Below are positions 1 to 12,200 of a DNA stretch of 64,000 bases, in pieces. The stretch comes from Siphonodentalium dalli. Taxonomy: Eukaryota; Mollusca; Scaphopoda; Gadilida; Siphonodentaliidae. Where the stretch lies: the NCBI GenBank assembly GCA_032622095.1, contig CP136069.1, positions 9,066,036-9,130,035 on the forward strand. The letters run 5' to 3'. The position numbers were made by a program, and so were the translations under genes. Every line of letters starts with the position of its first letter. Positions within the stretch are counted from its first letter, which is position 1. The notes under the pieces are model-generated. The model was not told the DNA's origin. It searched no databases and saw only the letters and a program-made list of their open reading frames with translations.

Positions 1-111
1 AGCATTAATGGACCATGATATAATTCAGAGCTTCGTGTTTATTTGAGTTAGTCAGACTCTTCAGTATAATCTGTCGTGTATGAAACACAGGGCAAGAATA
101 CGCACACAGAC

Positions 112-530
112 GCATTTGAACATGAATTATTTACTGTTTGGAAAAACAACAACAACAACAACAATAAAGAGCGTTGTCTCAGTAAGGTAGTAAGCCTCGA
201 AAATATAGTTTGATAATTGTGTCAAACAACGTCGGATTATGTTTACAAAGAAACATTTGAACTTGAATTATTTCCTGTTTGGCAAAACAACAACAATAAA
301 GAGCGTTATTTCCGCAAGGTAATAAGCCTCGGAAATATGGTTTCACAATTATGACAAACAAACGTCGGATTACGTTTACAAAGGAACATTTGAACTTGAA
401 TTATTTACTGTTTGGCAAAACAACAACAACAATAAAGAGCGTTATTTCCGCAAGGCAATAAGTCTCGGAAATATGGTTTCACAATTGTGACAGACAAACG
501 TCGGATTACGTTTACAAAGAAACATTTAGA
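112..530. repeat. Tandem array of ~135-140 bp units (three units)
   Basis: Three consecutive units each start near CATTTGAACTTGAATTATT (112, 254, 387; a fourth start at 523 is cut short). Each contains an ACA-rich run, then AATAAAGAGCGTT, then a segment like CGCAAGGTAATAAGCCTCGG and CGTCGGATTACGTTTACAAA. Short ORFs on the minus strand are by-products of the repeat. No coding function is visible. The embedded AATAAAGAGCGTT word also occurs in unrelated repeats elsewhere in the window. Confidence 0.85.
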
Positions 531-742
531 CCCATAAATATATGGTGAACCCATCGGGAATAAATCAGCAAAACAAATTCCAGGAGTTGGTCATGTACTG
601 ACAGATTGGAGAGTAAAGGGATTACCAAAGCTTACGAAGTTGTAGGAACTTACCCACCCGAGGGAAAAAAACGATGCACCTTTCAACGATTGCACATTTC
701 CTTTACATGGAAACAACAGAGCGTGATATCTAATTGAGCTAA

Positions 743-1660
743 TAAGAAACATCATACAAGTCCACTTCACATAAATTTTATCATAATTCCACCTGCTCGC
801 CATTAACATTAGAAACATAATACAAGTTATTTGGCATATAATTTACCATAATTCCACAACTGCTCGTTTTTAACATTAGAACCATAATACAAGTTATTTG
901 ACATATAATTTATCATAATTCCACAACTGTTCGCTTTTATCTTGGCTAAACAAATTTGGGGCCGTATTTACCCAAATACCATACCAGAACAGAAATGACA
1001 GTTTTACAAATGTACGTGGTTCGCATCACACACGATTTTCGTTACTTCCGGTATATGTTATTTCGGCGTGGCGCGAAATTTCCCAACGATAATGTAAACA
1101 GAAATGGGGGGTAATTCTATTTGAGAAAAATTAGAAACATCATACAAGTTATTCGACATATAATTGATCAGAATTCCACAAACTGCTTGCTAATATCTTG
1201 GCTAAATTTTGGGGCCGCATTTACCAAACATACCATACCAGAACAGAAATGACATATTTACAAATGTACGTGGTTCGCATCACACACGATTTTCGTTACT
1301 TCCGGTATATGTTATTTCGGCGTGGCGCGAAATTTCCCAACGATAATGTAAACAGAAATGGGGGTAATTCTATTTGAGAAAAATTAGAAACATCATACAA
1401 GTTATTCGACATATAATTGATCAGAATTCCACAAACTGCTCGCTAATATCTTGGCTAAATTTTGGGGCCGCATTTACCCAAATACCACACCAGAACAGAA
1501 TTGACATTTTTACAAATGTACGTGGTTCGCATCACACACGATTTTCGTTACTTCCGGTATATGTTATTTCGGCGTGGCGCGAAATTTCCCAACGATAATG
1601 TAAACAGAAATGGGGGGTAATTCTATTTGAGAAAAATTAGAAACATCATACAAGTTTATT
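743..1660. repeat. Tandem array with 253-bp period
   Basis: The word TTAGAAACATCATACAAG starts at 1131, 1384 and 1637, exactly 253 bp apart, and diverged or shortened copies start near 743, 809 and 876. Each full unit carries ACGTGGTTCGCATCACACAC, an ACTTCCGG box and GGCGTGGCGCGAAATTTCCC. The central units are nearly identical, so homogenisation is recent. No gene is supported. Confidence 0.9.
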
Positions 1661-3504
1661 TGACAAATAGACTCATTGCATCCTTCCGTTTGAGTAATAT
1701 ATAACTCTTAACAACAAATGTCAAAAAGGGGTGACAAAGCAGACCCGTCCATAAAATTCAATTTTTCAATACCCCTGTACTCATCGTAGTTAGTCTATTC
1801 TATCAGATTTTGCATAAACTAAATAAAATAACAAACTAAAGAATACTGGCATGCAATAATAATGACCTTAAGAGATAATAGTGGTGCTGGTACAGGAAGA
1901 GAGTAATTTTGCCGCCAGCGACGATGAGTACAGTAAATTTACATATGGTTTAATGACAATGTTTTCGAGGAATTCTGTGATGAGTCTAAATTCTCGATTG
2001 AACAGAATTATCTATATGGTCTCAACCTTTGCCTGACGGTATGCGCAAGCAAGACAAACCGACAACCGGACACCGACGCCCCAAGCCAGTCCAAAACCAC
2101 AGCCACACCACGGCCCAGCGTCGCGACGACACTCCGCTCCCCACCGACACGTGTCCCACACCCAATAACGCCCGACACAGAAGTCCATGCCAGATATACA
2201 TCGGCAGCTAGGGTACACCATTAATATAGCGTAATATTATCGCGTTTGTAATGGATATGAATATCAATTAACCCAGGGAATTACTTCAAGCCCGAACACA
2301 TTCGGACAAGACAAACCAGCTTGGAAAATTAACTCGGTCGAACATGGAAAATTAAATAAAAATATTGTCATCTCCCCGAAACTCACGAAATAATTGCCAC
2401 CCCCCGCCCCCCTAAGAAGAAATGTTAGCAACACATACATTAGTCTTTGGAAATTCAAGTCAACTGCCGATCCACTAGAAATCTTTGTCCTAAATAGCCC
2501 TTCAATGACCGTCGCGAGCCAATCGTAAATTACATGGGTTCACCCGAGATTCATGTTGTCAATCACCGTGAGTGAACGACACTTCACAAGCTATCGTTCA
2601 GACTGAGCGTGCATTCACCCGTGAATTAATAATTGATCTCGTCTGACCACTTTGATGCGACAAATTAAAGATGTCCAGTCAAATCTCGCTCGAATATTTA
2701 AAGAGACAATTACCTTTCCGATTTAATGCGACAACCCATGTTTAAAGAGCCTTCACTGATTTACAATACAATTGACACAAGGCATAATTGTTACAATATT
2801 AACACCACAAGCATAAGGACACGTACACACACTTTCTCTCCCTCCCTCTCTCTCTCTCGATATACATATAATATGTCTATAAATATAATTTGTGAAAATA
2901 TTATACTCGAGAAAATATAAATAAATAAAAGTGAAAAAAAATAATATATAATAATAATAATAATACATGTAAAGCAAAAACAAAGAACACGACAATAAAT
3001 AAATAATGAGTTAAAAATCCAAACAAAAAGTGTATGTTCTTTGGCATCAATTGTATTACCATCATGTTGCGATTCGTCAATGTCGGCATGAGTTGTGCCT
3101 GGCAAGCTGTCGGGTGTGTCGCTGGTTGAGTGGTCGTCCGCAGTTGGAACAGTTCTATCAACCTCAGGTTGCTGAAATTCACACATTGTAGGCTACTTCC
3201 TTTCATTGTTTCACAGTGTGCGTTGTTAATTAAGACCGGGATAGTGTGTGTGGACTTTATCGCTCGGTTTATAGCCAGCAACACACATGTCTGGATCTAA
3301 TAATCTATTTTTCAATAAAACAGTCAATGTTTGTCTCTTAACACTTATCAGTCTTTTATCCATGGTGTTGAGAATGTCGCGCAGCTCATGTCCACTGTAT
3401 GTGCACATATCTAGGCTGATCAGTAGATAATCAAAAAAATATAATTAAAAGTTACTATATATAGCAGCAATTATACAATGGCCACAGACATTTGAAAATA
3501 TGAT
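1661..3504. other. Gene-free spacer with a C-rich tract and microsatellites
   Basis: No supported gene. A C-rich (+ strand) tract of about 190 bp lies at 2030-2215, far from the surrounding AT-rich composition and open in both directions by composition alone. A CT-rich microsatellite lies near 2833-2858 and AT/AAT-rich simple sequence near 2920-2970. The overlapping minus-strand ORFs at 2750-3290 are low-complexity translations (I/Y/F runs). Confidence 0.5.
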
Positions 3505-5374
3505 AATCACGAGCGAACAAGTATACTCCGCACTAAAATAATTAAAGATAGCAAAATCCAGTGGCCCCGATGATATCAGTCCAAGGATCTTAAAAGAATG
3601 TGCTAGCTCCATCGCAAATCCCTTGGAATATTTATTAAATAAATATATTGAAGAATCACATTTCCCAGTTGAATGGAAACGCGCGAATATAACGCCCATT
3701 TTCAAAAAAGGTGATCCCTCTGAACCCAGTAACTATCGTCCAGTGACTCCAGTCGCACTTCTCAGTTGTATTTCTAAAGTCTTTGAGAAATGTATCTATA
3801 AAAGTCTCTCCACATACCTAAGGGATAATAATCTCCTCACTAATTTGCAATCCGGATTCACTCCAAAAGATTCCACCGTATACCAATTAACTGAGATATA
3901 CCAGTATATAATTTCAAATCTAGAAGAAGGAAAGGAAATCAGATGCCTATTTTGTGATATTAGCAAAGCTTTCGACAAGGTTTGGCATAAAGAACTAATT
4001 TTCAAATTACAAAAATGTGGTGTAGAGGGGAACATTTTGACATTATTGTCTAGCTATTTGAGTGAGAGGAGGCAAAGTGTATGCATTGAAGGTGTGCAAT
4101 CATCGTGGAAACCCATCCTGGCAGGTGTCCCTCACGGGTCGATACTAAGCCCTCTTTTATTCCTAGTTTACATAAATGATATTGTGAATGACCTCACATG
4201 TAATATAAAGCTCTTCGCCGACGACACATCAATTTATCTATCAATAGAAGATCCAGATTTAGCGGCTGATGACATGAATTCTGACTTAGAAAAAATTATG
4301 AGGTGGTCCAAACAGTGGAATGTCAAATTTAGTGCCCCTAAGACAAAATCAATGATAATATCGCGAAAAGATAACAAACCTATACACAAACCTTTAATAA
4401 TGGGCGACGAGGTAATAGAAACTGTGTCTAATTATAAACATCTAGGACTGACATTCAACAACAATGGTAACTGGAGCCATCATGTAACTGAAATTCAAAA
4501 GAGAGCAGCCAAAAAAGTGGCTTTGCTTGCAAAGAACAAATTTGTCCTAGACAGGAGAACCCTTGAAAGAATTTATTTTGTTTATATACGTCCTATTTTA
4601 GAATATGCTTCTCCTGTTTGGGACAATTGTACTAATGGCGAAAGCGACTTGCTCGAAAAAGTGCATTATGAGGCAGCGAGAATAGTAACTGGAGCAATAA
4701 AAAGCTGCAGTAATGAAAACCTCATAAAGGAAACTGGATGGGAAAAATTATCAGAACGTCGGAAAATCTCCAAATTATGCCAATTCTACAAAATGTTCTA
4801 TAAAATGACACCCTCATGTCTATATACCTTAGTTCCGAGATCAACAGAGAATATGCACCGATATCCACTGAGAAAGCCTCACCTAACTAACCCTTCTTGT
4901 GATACCGCGTCATACGAAAAGTCCTTTCTTCCCTCAGCCGTTGAGATGTGGAACACACTCCCAGACAATGTGCGGAAGTGTGAAACATTATGTGACTTTA
5001 AGTCGGCAATAGGAAGCACGGATAATAACCGTAGATAACCTTATATTTACCACTATTATTATTACTCACGCCCAGCTCAAATACATGACTGCAGATTGCG
5101 ACTTGGCTGTAGTTTTCTTAATAAAGACCTGTGTGAAAATTTTCTCGGATCAAGTCCTCATTGTGTGTGTGGAAGTGATGAAACGGCGAATCATTTCTTA
5201 TTCCACTGCCCAGTATACAGTAGACAAAGAAACGAATGTCTTTCTGGTAGTTTGGAAAGAACAACGATTGAGAGCGCACTGAACGGCACGATTTCAAATA
5301 GTCTGAGGGAAAATATTTTTACATTTAAAACAGTCCAGAAATTCATAATCATGACAGAACGCCTTTCGAGCTAA
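3505..5374 (+). pseudogene. Degraded jockey/CR1-like LINE reverse transcriptase
   Basis: This is a 5'-truncated non-LTR retrotransposon ORF2. Recognisable blocks in order are: RT fingers (NITPIFKKGDPSEPSNYRPV), a CDISKAFDKVWH aspartate block, GVPHGSILSPLLF where families usually have PQGS, the catalytic LFADDTSIY, a thumb region with YASPVWDNC, and a C-terminal cysteine/histidine segment (HCVCGSDETANHFLFHCP) in another frame at 5096-5374. An in-frame stop near 3541, the stop at 5038 and the frame change after it show that the copy is dead. No endonuclease domain precedes it, so the 5' end is truncated near 3500. The clade call rests on motif style only. Confidence 0.9.
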
Positions 5375-6013
5375 CATATAAACAGATTATATGACACTGC
5401 CCAATAATAATTACATTAAGTAAATATCTAATATATGGAAATATTGAAATAGCTGATGACCGATACGACATGTGACACACAAATGTTGTATATATGCTTG
5501 TGTCTGTATTGCTCTTACGAACACATTATATGAAACCCATACTATAATATATTAGACATGGTGTAAACATTTAGTACATGAATATACCAATTCATTACCT
5601 GTCTCCGACAACTCCACGACGGGACGCGACTCGAGTAATGCAAGCATAATATTGCTTGCTTTGTCGCACCATTTTATATTATGTCCACCGATGATAAGGT
5701 CACTTGTGGAGACGGCATATATAAGCCATATAGGCTTACAGCCGAATCCACTCCCATACACAAGGAACATGGTAACACGAATTACCAATATATTATATTG
5801 TATCAAATTATTATTGGGAATAAATATTATTAAACCAGACATATAGCGAAAACTGGTTACTTATCCTGGCAATGATAGAAAACTGTGCATATCTGTATCC
5901 AAAAAAGTCAGAAGAAGATAATGTCCAATTATTTGCACAATGTTGTTCTATGTCATCTATGGAAGAGTTACATCCAAAAAATAATATGTCATCTCGATCT
6001 ATACTCGGTGAAA
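5375..6013. other. LINE 3' flank and anonymous sequence
   Basis: The 3' untranslated remainder of the LINE presumably ends within this stretch. No clear tail, gene or repeat was recognised. ORFs at 5552-5846 occur on both strands, lack family features and are not supported. Confidence 0.3.
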
Positions 6014-6391
6014 CTCATATTGTTGGTATATTACATGTATATTGGTATATAAATAAGTCTACCCAGACTTGTTGATGATATGCATAAGTTCCTCTGTATC
6101 ATATATACTCACCGACTCAGGCCGTCCTATTCACGCATTCAAGGATGTTGGGCAACTTCCACTGAGATGGCCTCACACATCATCCACACGTATACGTATC
6201 AGCATATATATATGTCAGTTGTGTTGTTCAGCGATGGGGCCTTTCTATTGTGTTTGTACTGTTCTGCTTGTATGTGTGCTATGTTCAATCGATCCTCATC
6301 AGCTGTTCCAGGAATCGGACAGTGGAATACAAATTGATTCAAAACTTTAATATTAATAGGAATACATATTTTTCATTTGTCTTTAATGCTA

Positions 6392-6510
6392 ATGATTGGC
6401 GAGGTGGTTGTAAGTGTAACATTCACCGGCGTTACTGGACTGGTCATCTCAAACGCCACCACTGCTCCTCGGAGGCCTCATGATCACGGCGACTTGGGTT
6501 CGGGACCCAT
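6392..6510 (+). repeat. Possible tRNA-like (SINE) promoter boxes
   Basis: TGGCGAGGTGG resembles a Pol III A box with one mismatch, and GGTTCGGGACC about 100 bp downstream resembles a B box with one mismatch. The same pair is kept in copy B near 14264-14370. The spacing is longer than in a real tRNA, so this would be a SINE-like promoter at best. No cloverleaf was found. Confidence 0.25.
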
Positions 6511-7123
6511 CATAAGAGCCACTTCACATTGACAACATCTAACTAGTATTTAGATATAAACATAAATTAAAAAATACAAGAAATGGAGTCACACATACAT
6601 AATTATACAAACATTACCCGTGTGCATCCTGTGACGTCGGGCATCCAAACACGGGACCAAAGCCCCTCTAATCGAAACTACATAACGCGATGTTAAACAC
6701 GTCTCCATACCACAATGTCACCAAAGAGACACCCTGCCAGACTGAACTGATGTCAAGAAATGCGCATTATTCACAACTAGATCTATGGTAGCACGAATGC
6801 GTAATCACACGAAATAAATCACAATAAATTTTATTTAAGTATTGGTTGAAAGATAATTATAGAACATTTTGCAATGACTCCCCTCTTCCCATATCCATGA
6901 TGGCTGTCAAAGACCGATCGGTCTATTTTCCACTTTAGCCCTGGCCAATCGGGCTATCATAGTAATATAGATCGATCGGTGATTCACCCATGCAGTCCCA
7001 TACCTATACATGTACATGTAGCTGATTGTTTGTTTACATATGAGCCCATACTAGTAATCACATGATATGGATTAAATGTGTGTGTGTTTGTGTCAGAACT
7101 ATTGTACAAATATATGGTATCCT

Positions 7124-7572
7124 GTTTCGCCCCGTACTTTTTTCGCTTCAATCGTTTTTTTCGGTTCCTTCGCGGCAAAGCAAGCGAAATAATCCAAATA
7201 ATTTTGGATCCTCCGCTTGCTTCATTTTTTTTCCAATTTCTTCGGTTTCTTCGTGCGACATTTTGTTGTTTTTTTTCGCTTTCGGTGGCGGTGGTTCCTT
7301 CACTTGCTCGCAAAGATTTGTTGGTTCTTGTTGTTGGGTTTCGGCAGTTCCTTCGCTCGCTTCGGATACTTAGCGAAACATGCGAAGAAACCACCGAAAG
7401 CGAAAAACCAATTGAAGCAAGCGAAATAACAATTTAAAATGATGTTTTTTCCCTTTCGTCGTTTAATTTTTTCGCTTGCATCGTTTTATTTTTTCGCTTC
7501 CTTCCCTGTGAAGGAATCGAAGCAAGCGAAACAAAACAAACGAAGGAAGCAAAAAAAGTATGGGGCGGAAAT
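7124..7572. mobile_element. TTCGCTTC-rich foldback element (copy A)
   Basis: The left end has TTTCGCCCCGTACTTTTTTC and the right end has the inverted counterpart AAAAAAAGTATGGGGCGGAA. Between them lie T-rich direct and inverted TTCGGTTCCTTCGC words. The overlapping ORFs on both strands (6984-7437) are by-products of this simple sequence. The related copy at 14834-15297 has longer terminal arms, so this one is truncated on the right. Confidence 0.6.
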
Positions 7573-8012
7573 TTTAGTAATTTTACACTTCACCTGTTTT
7601 TTTCTTCTGGAATATTTAACGTTTGGTTTGATTTAGTGTTGTTGTGCATTCTATCATGAGCAGCATTGATTTATCATACATTACACCTGTTTGACTCTTT
7701 CGCTGCCAAACGCGCATAAATGCGAACTTCGTAGACGCTGCCAATCGCGCATTTTTGCGAATTTGGTATGTAGTCTAATGTATGGGATATAACTCTATTC
7801 TTTCCGGCATGTTTGAGAGTGTACAATGTATTTATCTGTATTACTGTTGCGCGCGAACAATTTAAAGCGACAATGTCCTCGATGTCATGCTATTTCTGAC
7901 GTTATGGAGGTACAGTCAGAGCCGGAATATTGCGTCATTGTTATTAGCACGTGGTTATCAGTCGAAAATGGCTGCTCGCAAAAGACTCAGGACTGAAGAA
8001 GTTATTGTTATT

Positions 8013-8370
8013 ACCTCTATACTCTAATTATCGAGGGGCGCCTGTGGCGCATAAGTTACTTATACCTATTATTTGTGTGGGCAGTAGCCTCTATTATAGG
8101 GGCGCCTGCGGCGCATAAGATACTATGGGTGGCGGGATGGGGTGGTGTCTGGGTAACTAACCTCTATACTATAATGATCGAGGGGCGCCTGCGGCGCATA
8201 AGATACTTATACCTATTATTTATGTGGGCAGTAGCCTCTATAGGGGCGCCTGCGGCGCATAAGATAATATGGGTGGCGGGATGGGGTGGTGGGTGGGTAA
8301 CTAACCTCTATACTCTAATGATCGAGGGGCGCCTGCGGCGCATAAGATACTTATACCTATTATTTATAAT
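8013..8370. repeat. Tandem repeat of ~150 bp with GGGGCGCCTGCGGCGC cores
   Basis: GGGCGCCTGYGGCGCATAAG occurs at about 8036, 8099, 8182, 8243 and 8336. Larger units (GTGGGCAGTAGCCTCTAT, then GGGTGGCGGGATGGGGTGG, then GGTAACTAACCTCTATACT) repeat about every 150 bp. The 104-aa plus-strand ORF over this stretch is the repeat read through and is not a gene. Confidence 0.85.
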
Positions 8371-8530
8371 ACACCTTTACTGGTTTTGAACAACCCTCGT
8401 CTATTGTGTCGTTTTCCAGTGGTGATAACAGGCAACTAAATTAATAATGCTGGCGAGTTGACCATGCGTACGCCCGCGTGATCAATATAATTCACATAAA
8501 TCATCGTAAAACCCAATTTTCCTGAAATTC

Positions 8531-8905
8531 AAGATGGCCGTCAAGATCACTTGACTTATAAGGGGCGGTGCAGGGTCATATGTCCCCCTGCAGGTATATA
8601 TACATATGGGTATGGTTATATTATATATATCTACATGTATATTTGGAATTGTACCTATCAGGGAATATTCAAGCAACAAAAGCACGAACTCAACAAAGTG
8701 CGCCATTGTATCTCATTTTGCTACAAATAGGTGGCAACTTGCATAAATCCAAGATGGACGCCAAGGTCACGTGACCTATGTTATGTATAATTGGGTTGAA
8801 AATTAGAAAACAAACAACACACCCATTCATACCCACACAAACTGTACATGTACAGTCAAATAGCCACTAATCCAAGATGGCCGCCAATGTCACGTGACCT
8901 TGGTG
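8531..8905 (+). promoter_or_regulatory. Three YY1-like plus E-box modules
   Basis: AAGATGGCCG, AAGATGGACGCC and AAGATGGCCGCC start at 8531, 8751 and 8875. Each is followed within about 6-10 bp by a palindromic E-box (TCACGTGACC in the second and third, a decayed TCACTTGAC in the first). AAGATGGC is a YY1-type core and CACGTG a USF/TFE-type core in animals. Any regulatory role is inferred from motif resemblance. Confidence 0.4.
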
Positions 8906-9090
8906 TGCGTGTCCACGGCGGCATTCGACAGGGTATATCTATGTCTATATACATGTGAAGTTTCAACTAATTATATTAGAAACTGCTTGAGATATAATGT
9001 ATTACCCATATATACCTGAAATACATGGATATATGTACAGGATGCGTGGCACTGGGGGTACGTCTGTGGTGGCGGGTGGCAGCGAAAGAG

Positions 9091-10383
9091 TTGAAGTGCT
9101 TTAAAATAACTTTTTTGCACAGATATCACAAAAATGCGAGACAAATTATAAACGCTGCGTTGTGTCCCATTTAGAATTTACCAGTTGAGTTGCGGCTTCG
9201 TAAAAAGATGCGAAAAACAATTGGCAGATGTTTAACCCATTCCTTAACCCGCAAATTTGGCGCAAAAGAAAACTGAAAAATACTACACAGTTGCAACCAT
9301 TCGTATCACCCAGGCATCCAGGTAATCTACACCATTATGTTCACAAATGATATGTCTAGAACTTATAATTGAGAACGTCCTTTATGATATGTTGGCATAT
9401 ATACACCACTTTTGGGCCATGTACTAATAAGTAGACGATCATGTTAAAATATCCTCTTTTGACAGTCGATACAATTTGTCCGCCAGAACCTCATACCATA
9501 GGGCCTCATGGGTCCGATCTAATTATTGTGTGGACCGGTACGTATAGAAAACGTACATATGTTAGTTACATGTATATAGTGTCAAATCTGACGCAAATTT
9601 AATAAATACTACATATATATTGAATCCACACGGTATTGGGCCATATTGCATGAATAGACATTTAAATATATGCAGGCCTAGGCGGCTAGGCCTATTTCTA
9701 ACTGAAAGGGCATTTTCATGGATCCGAGTTTCACAAGGAGGGGTTGTATCGATAGTAACTTGGAGAAATTTTCGATATCCCAAAGTAAATGAAACTTATA
9801 AACTGTAAGAATAAAATAATTTGTCGTCCATGTGACTCAAACGAAATAAGGACAGAAATACTTTCTGTGGACTATAACAAATATATACCGGCACAGTATA
9901 ATATCACTCTAACATCGGTAGGCTATGGCATATGCATAGAATAGCAATTTAGCTGACCAAGAAACACACATGCATGACAAACGTGCATTTCCCAAAGACC
10001 ATGTATATATTTTGAACATATAGACATATCAATTTACGTTTATGACAGCTCAGCTAGATTCAACGTTGAATAGACCCTTAATCTAATAACATATTTATGG
10101 CATGCACATGTCAAATAACATATGGACGCAGAAGACGCGCGACTGATTGTATAGCTCATAGCAGATGTACCATCCATGCACCGCGGTGTCCATGGATAGA
10201 TTAATTTAGACACCCCCTACAGATAACTATTATGTATTTATGTATATTCTGCATCTGTGTGATTCACAATTAGTATATTTACATTGAACTTAAACTCCAA
10301 GTCAACTTGCATCCCAACGGGTGGAACACCGGCGATCATTTGCATACATATAGGCGATGTCAAGTTGCGGTGATTTAACTGTA
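9091..10383. repeat. Dispersed repeat, copy A, right part
   Basis: 9091-9230 matches about 15488-15620. 9240-9425 matches 15896-16075 in inverted orientation. 9430-10060 matches 16420-16927. 10061-10383 matches 26276-26562. The shared tail includes ACGCGCGACTG and ATCATTTGCATA. No open reading frame is conserved between the copies. Confidence 0.85.
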
Positions 10384-10724
10384 TACACTGTTAAACAAAT
10401 TCCGTTCTCATACGGTACAATGATCCGGAAAATTGCTGCCGGCACAATGTAACGCGATGGCACGGAACAATGTACCGTAAGGGTTACGGAACAATGTACC
10501 ATAAGGGTTACAGAACAATGTACCGTAAGAGTTACGGAACATTGTACCATTTCATAACAGCCCTATGTTCATTACCGCTATAGAACAAAGTTCCATATTT
10601 AAACGGGACATAGAACCGTAACAAAACAGGTAAATGTTCCTCAACTTTACGGGACTATGTGCCGGCAGCAATTTTCCGGAACTTTGTACCGTATGAGAAT
10701 TATATGTTGTTAACAGTGCATTTC
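10384..10724. mobile_element. ~340-bp inverted-repeat element with GGAACAATGTACC repeats
   Basis: The left arm reads CACTGTTAA, then TTCTCATACGGTACAA, then GGAAAATTGCTGCCGGCAC. The right arm (10659-10724) carries these words in inverted order, ending TTAACAGTG. Inside are about four copies of GGAACAATGTACCGTAAGGG. It marks the point where copies A and B of the host repeat stop matching. No clear target duplication was found, so the family is unassigned. Confidence 0.65.
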
Positions 10725-12200
10725 AGTTTAAATTTACTGCCTAGAATGATTGTTTCCCCCAAAATAAGAAGATATCTTCGTTATATATCATCCTTAACTC
10801 GGTCCTGAATTCCATGCCATAAATAACCCTTTCATGACTGGACTGAAATTGTTGCAAAAACCATGTGCCAATGCATTCTCATTTGCCTAACAATATTTAT
10901 CTTGACCTTGTAAGCCAGTGTATTCTCTTATATATGTGAGGCCACCTATGCGATACTTACATATATAAGATAATGCACCGTCAAAGGGTCTTTGATGCTG
11001 CACCAGCGTGGCTCCCGTCATGAAAGGGTTAAGGTTGAATTCCGGATTTAAGCCGCTAGGTGGTGGTACATACCCCATCAGGCTTTCGGCCACTGCCGAT
11101 GCAATAACACTAAAATTAATAAATCAATGCAAGATATTTACATGTACTCATTTTTGGAAATGAGTTCGAAAATTTGTGTTCCATAAATTTAAGAAATAGT
11201 GTCGTTGTCTGAAAATTAATTATTCTAACATATTCCAATGTTCACTATTGACTAACGAGAAGAATTAATAGCATCAAAGACCCCAACTATGGTAGAGTTG
11301 CACTCTTTGAAGATATAAATGAAATGTGATTAATAGTTTGGCTTTTTGGAGCTACATGTAGAAATCAATTTCAATGTACACATTACACACATATTATCAG
11401 CATATATTATAGGGAAGATTGAACGCTCAAAGAATTCGTCATCAAATGAAATTTTATATTATGGTATAATAAAAAGATTGTACACTGCATATAATCATGT
11501 AGCATACCAATACAAAATTAATCATTTCAGCAGTTGTCACAGTTCTACCCCCTGTACCATTATGTTCAATGTTGTAGTACTATGTACACACATTCTTTGT
11601 ATGAAGTAGAAGTAATATCAATTGGTTCATCCACTGTTCCCAGAGTACTGTAACTGTATATCTGATGAATATCATGACTTCATATAGCTGCACAATTAAC
11701 AGAGAACTTGTTATTCTAATTTCTATAATTGAATACACAAGTATGGTTCATCGTCACCTCCATTCACAATAATCCAGAAAGAAATGATATTCCACAAATG
11801 TCACACTTTTCATGTACCAGGATAGAGATACGGTTTGTCATCTACCTTGAAACAAAAGTCATCTTGGCATGTTGGAGCTACATGTACATGTATGTCAGGC
11901 ACATCAATACAATCATACGTGTATATTGACAGTATGTATATGTATATGTCCAGTAACACCACTTTCCTACATTCGTGTCCAATTGTTTATGCTTGATGCA
12001 TCTCTTCATATGATATCAGATTTTCACTGCACTCCTGAAAATATAGACATAATGTCATAAATATACAATTACATACGGTATACCACATCACTATATTTTG
12101 TCTTTACACCAGTATCGGTACATACATGGTGTCAGGGTTTGAACTTGCATTCCCACCTGCAAAGCACACATGAGCTAAACAGAATCCTGCTGATACATTT
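10725..12200. other. Anonymous spacer with one dispersed repeat
   Basis: No gene is supported. 10860-10990 contains a dispersed repeat (CTTGACCTTGTAAGCCAGTG, then inverted TATATATGTGAG / CTTACATATATAAG). A reverse-complement relative lies at 27110-27215 and a shorter direct relative at 61510-61590. ORFs at 11346-12060 are short and AT-driven. Confidence 0.45.

Larger units (their letters stand above)
6014..7694. repeat. Dispersed repeat, copy A, left part
   Basis: From AACTCATATTGTTGG onward this segment matches 13837-15490 in the same orientation, with many substitutions and small indels. Shared landmarks are GACTTGTTGATGATATGCAT, the TTCGCTTC-rich foldback, and ACTTGGGTTCGGGACCCATC. Copy A resumes at 9091 after a 1.4-kb insertion. 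Short ORFs shared by both copies carry frameshifts between copies, so they are not conserved coding sequence. Confidence 0.85.
7695..9090. mobile_element. 1.4-kb piggyBac-like non-autonomous element
   Basis: The ends are inverted repeats CTCTTTCGCTGCCA (7695) and TGGCAGCGAAAGAG (ending at 9090), flanked on both sides by TTGA (7691-7694 and 9091-9094). Copy B of the host repeat has a single TTGA at the corresponding point near 15484 and lacks the insert, which proves insertion. A 4-bp duplication plus a CYCTTT-GCTGCCA-style terminus resembles piggyBac, although piggyBac normally duplicates TTAA. Further GCTGCCAAxCGCGCA copies lie just inside the left end. No transposase ORF is present. Confidence 0.65.

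Noticed and set aside
3505-5374. A functional host reverse transcriptase or telomerase
   Set aside because: Jockey/CR1-style RT motifs, an early in-frame stop, a terminal frame change and no conserved host context show a dead LINE.
6984-7437. ORFs of 100-136 aa on both strands over the foldback element
   Set aside because: Low-complexity F/S/R/K translations of TTCGCTTC words, with frames shifted between copies A and B.
8075-8389. 104-aa ORF with internally repeated WVAGWGG words
   Set aside because: It is a direct translation of the ~150-bp tandem repeat.
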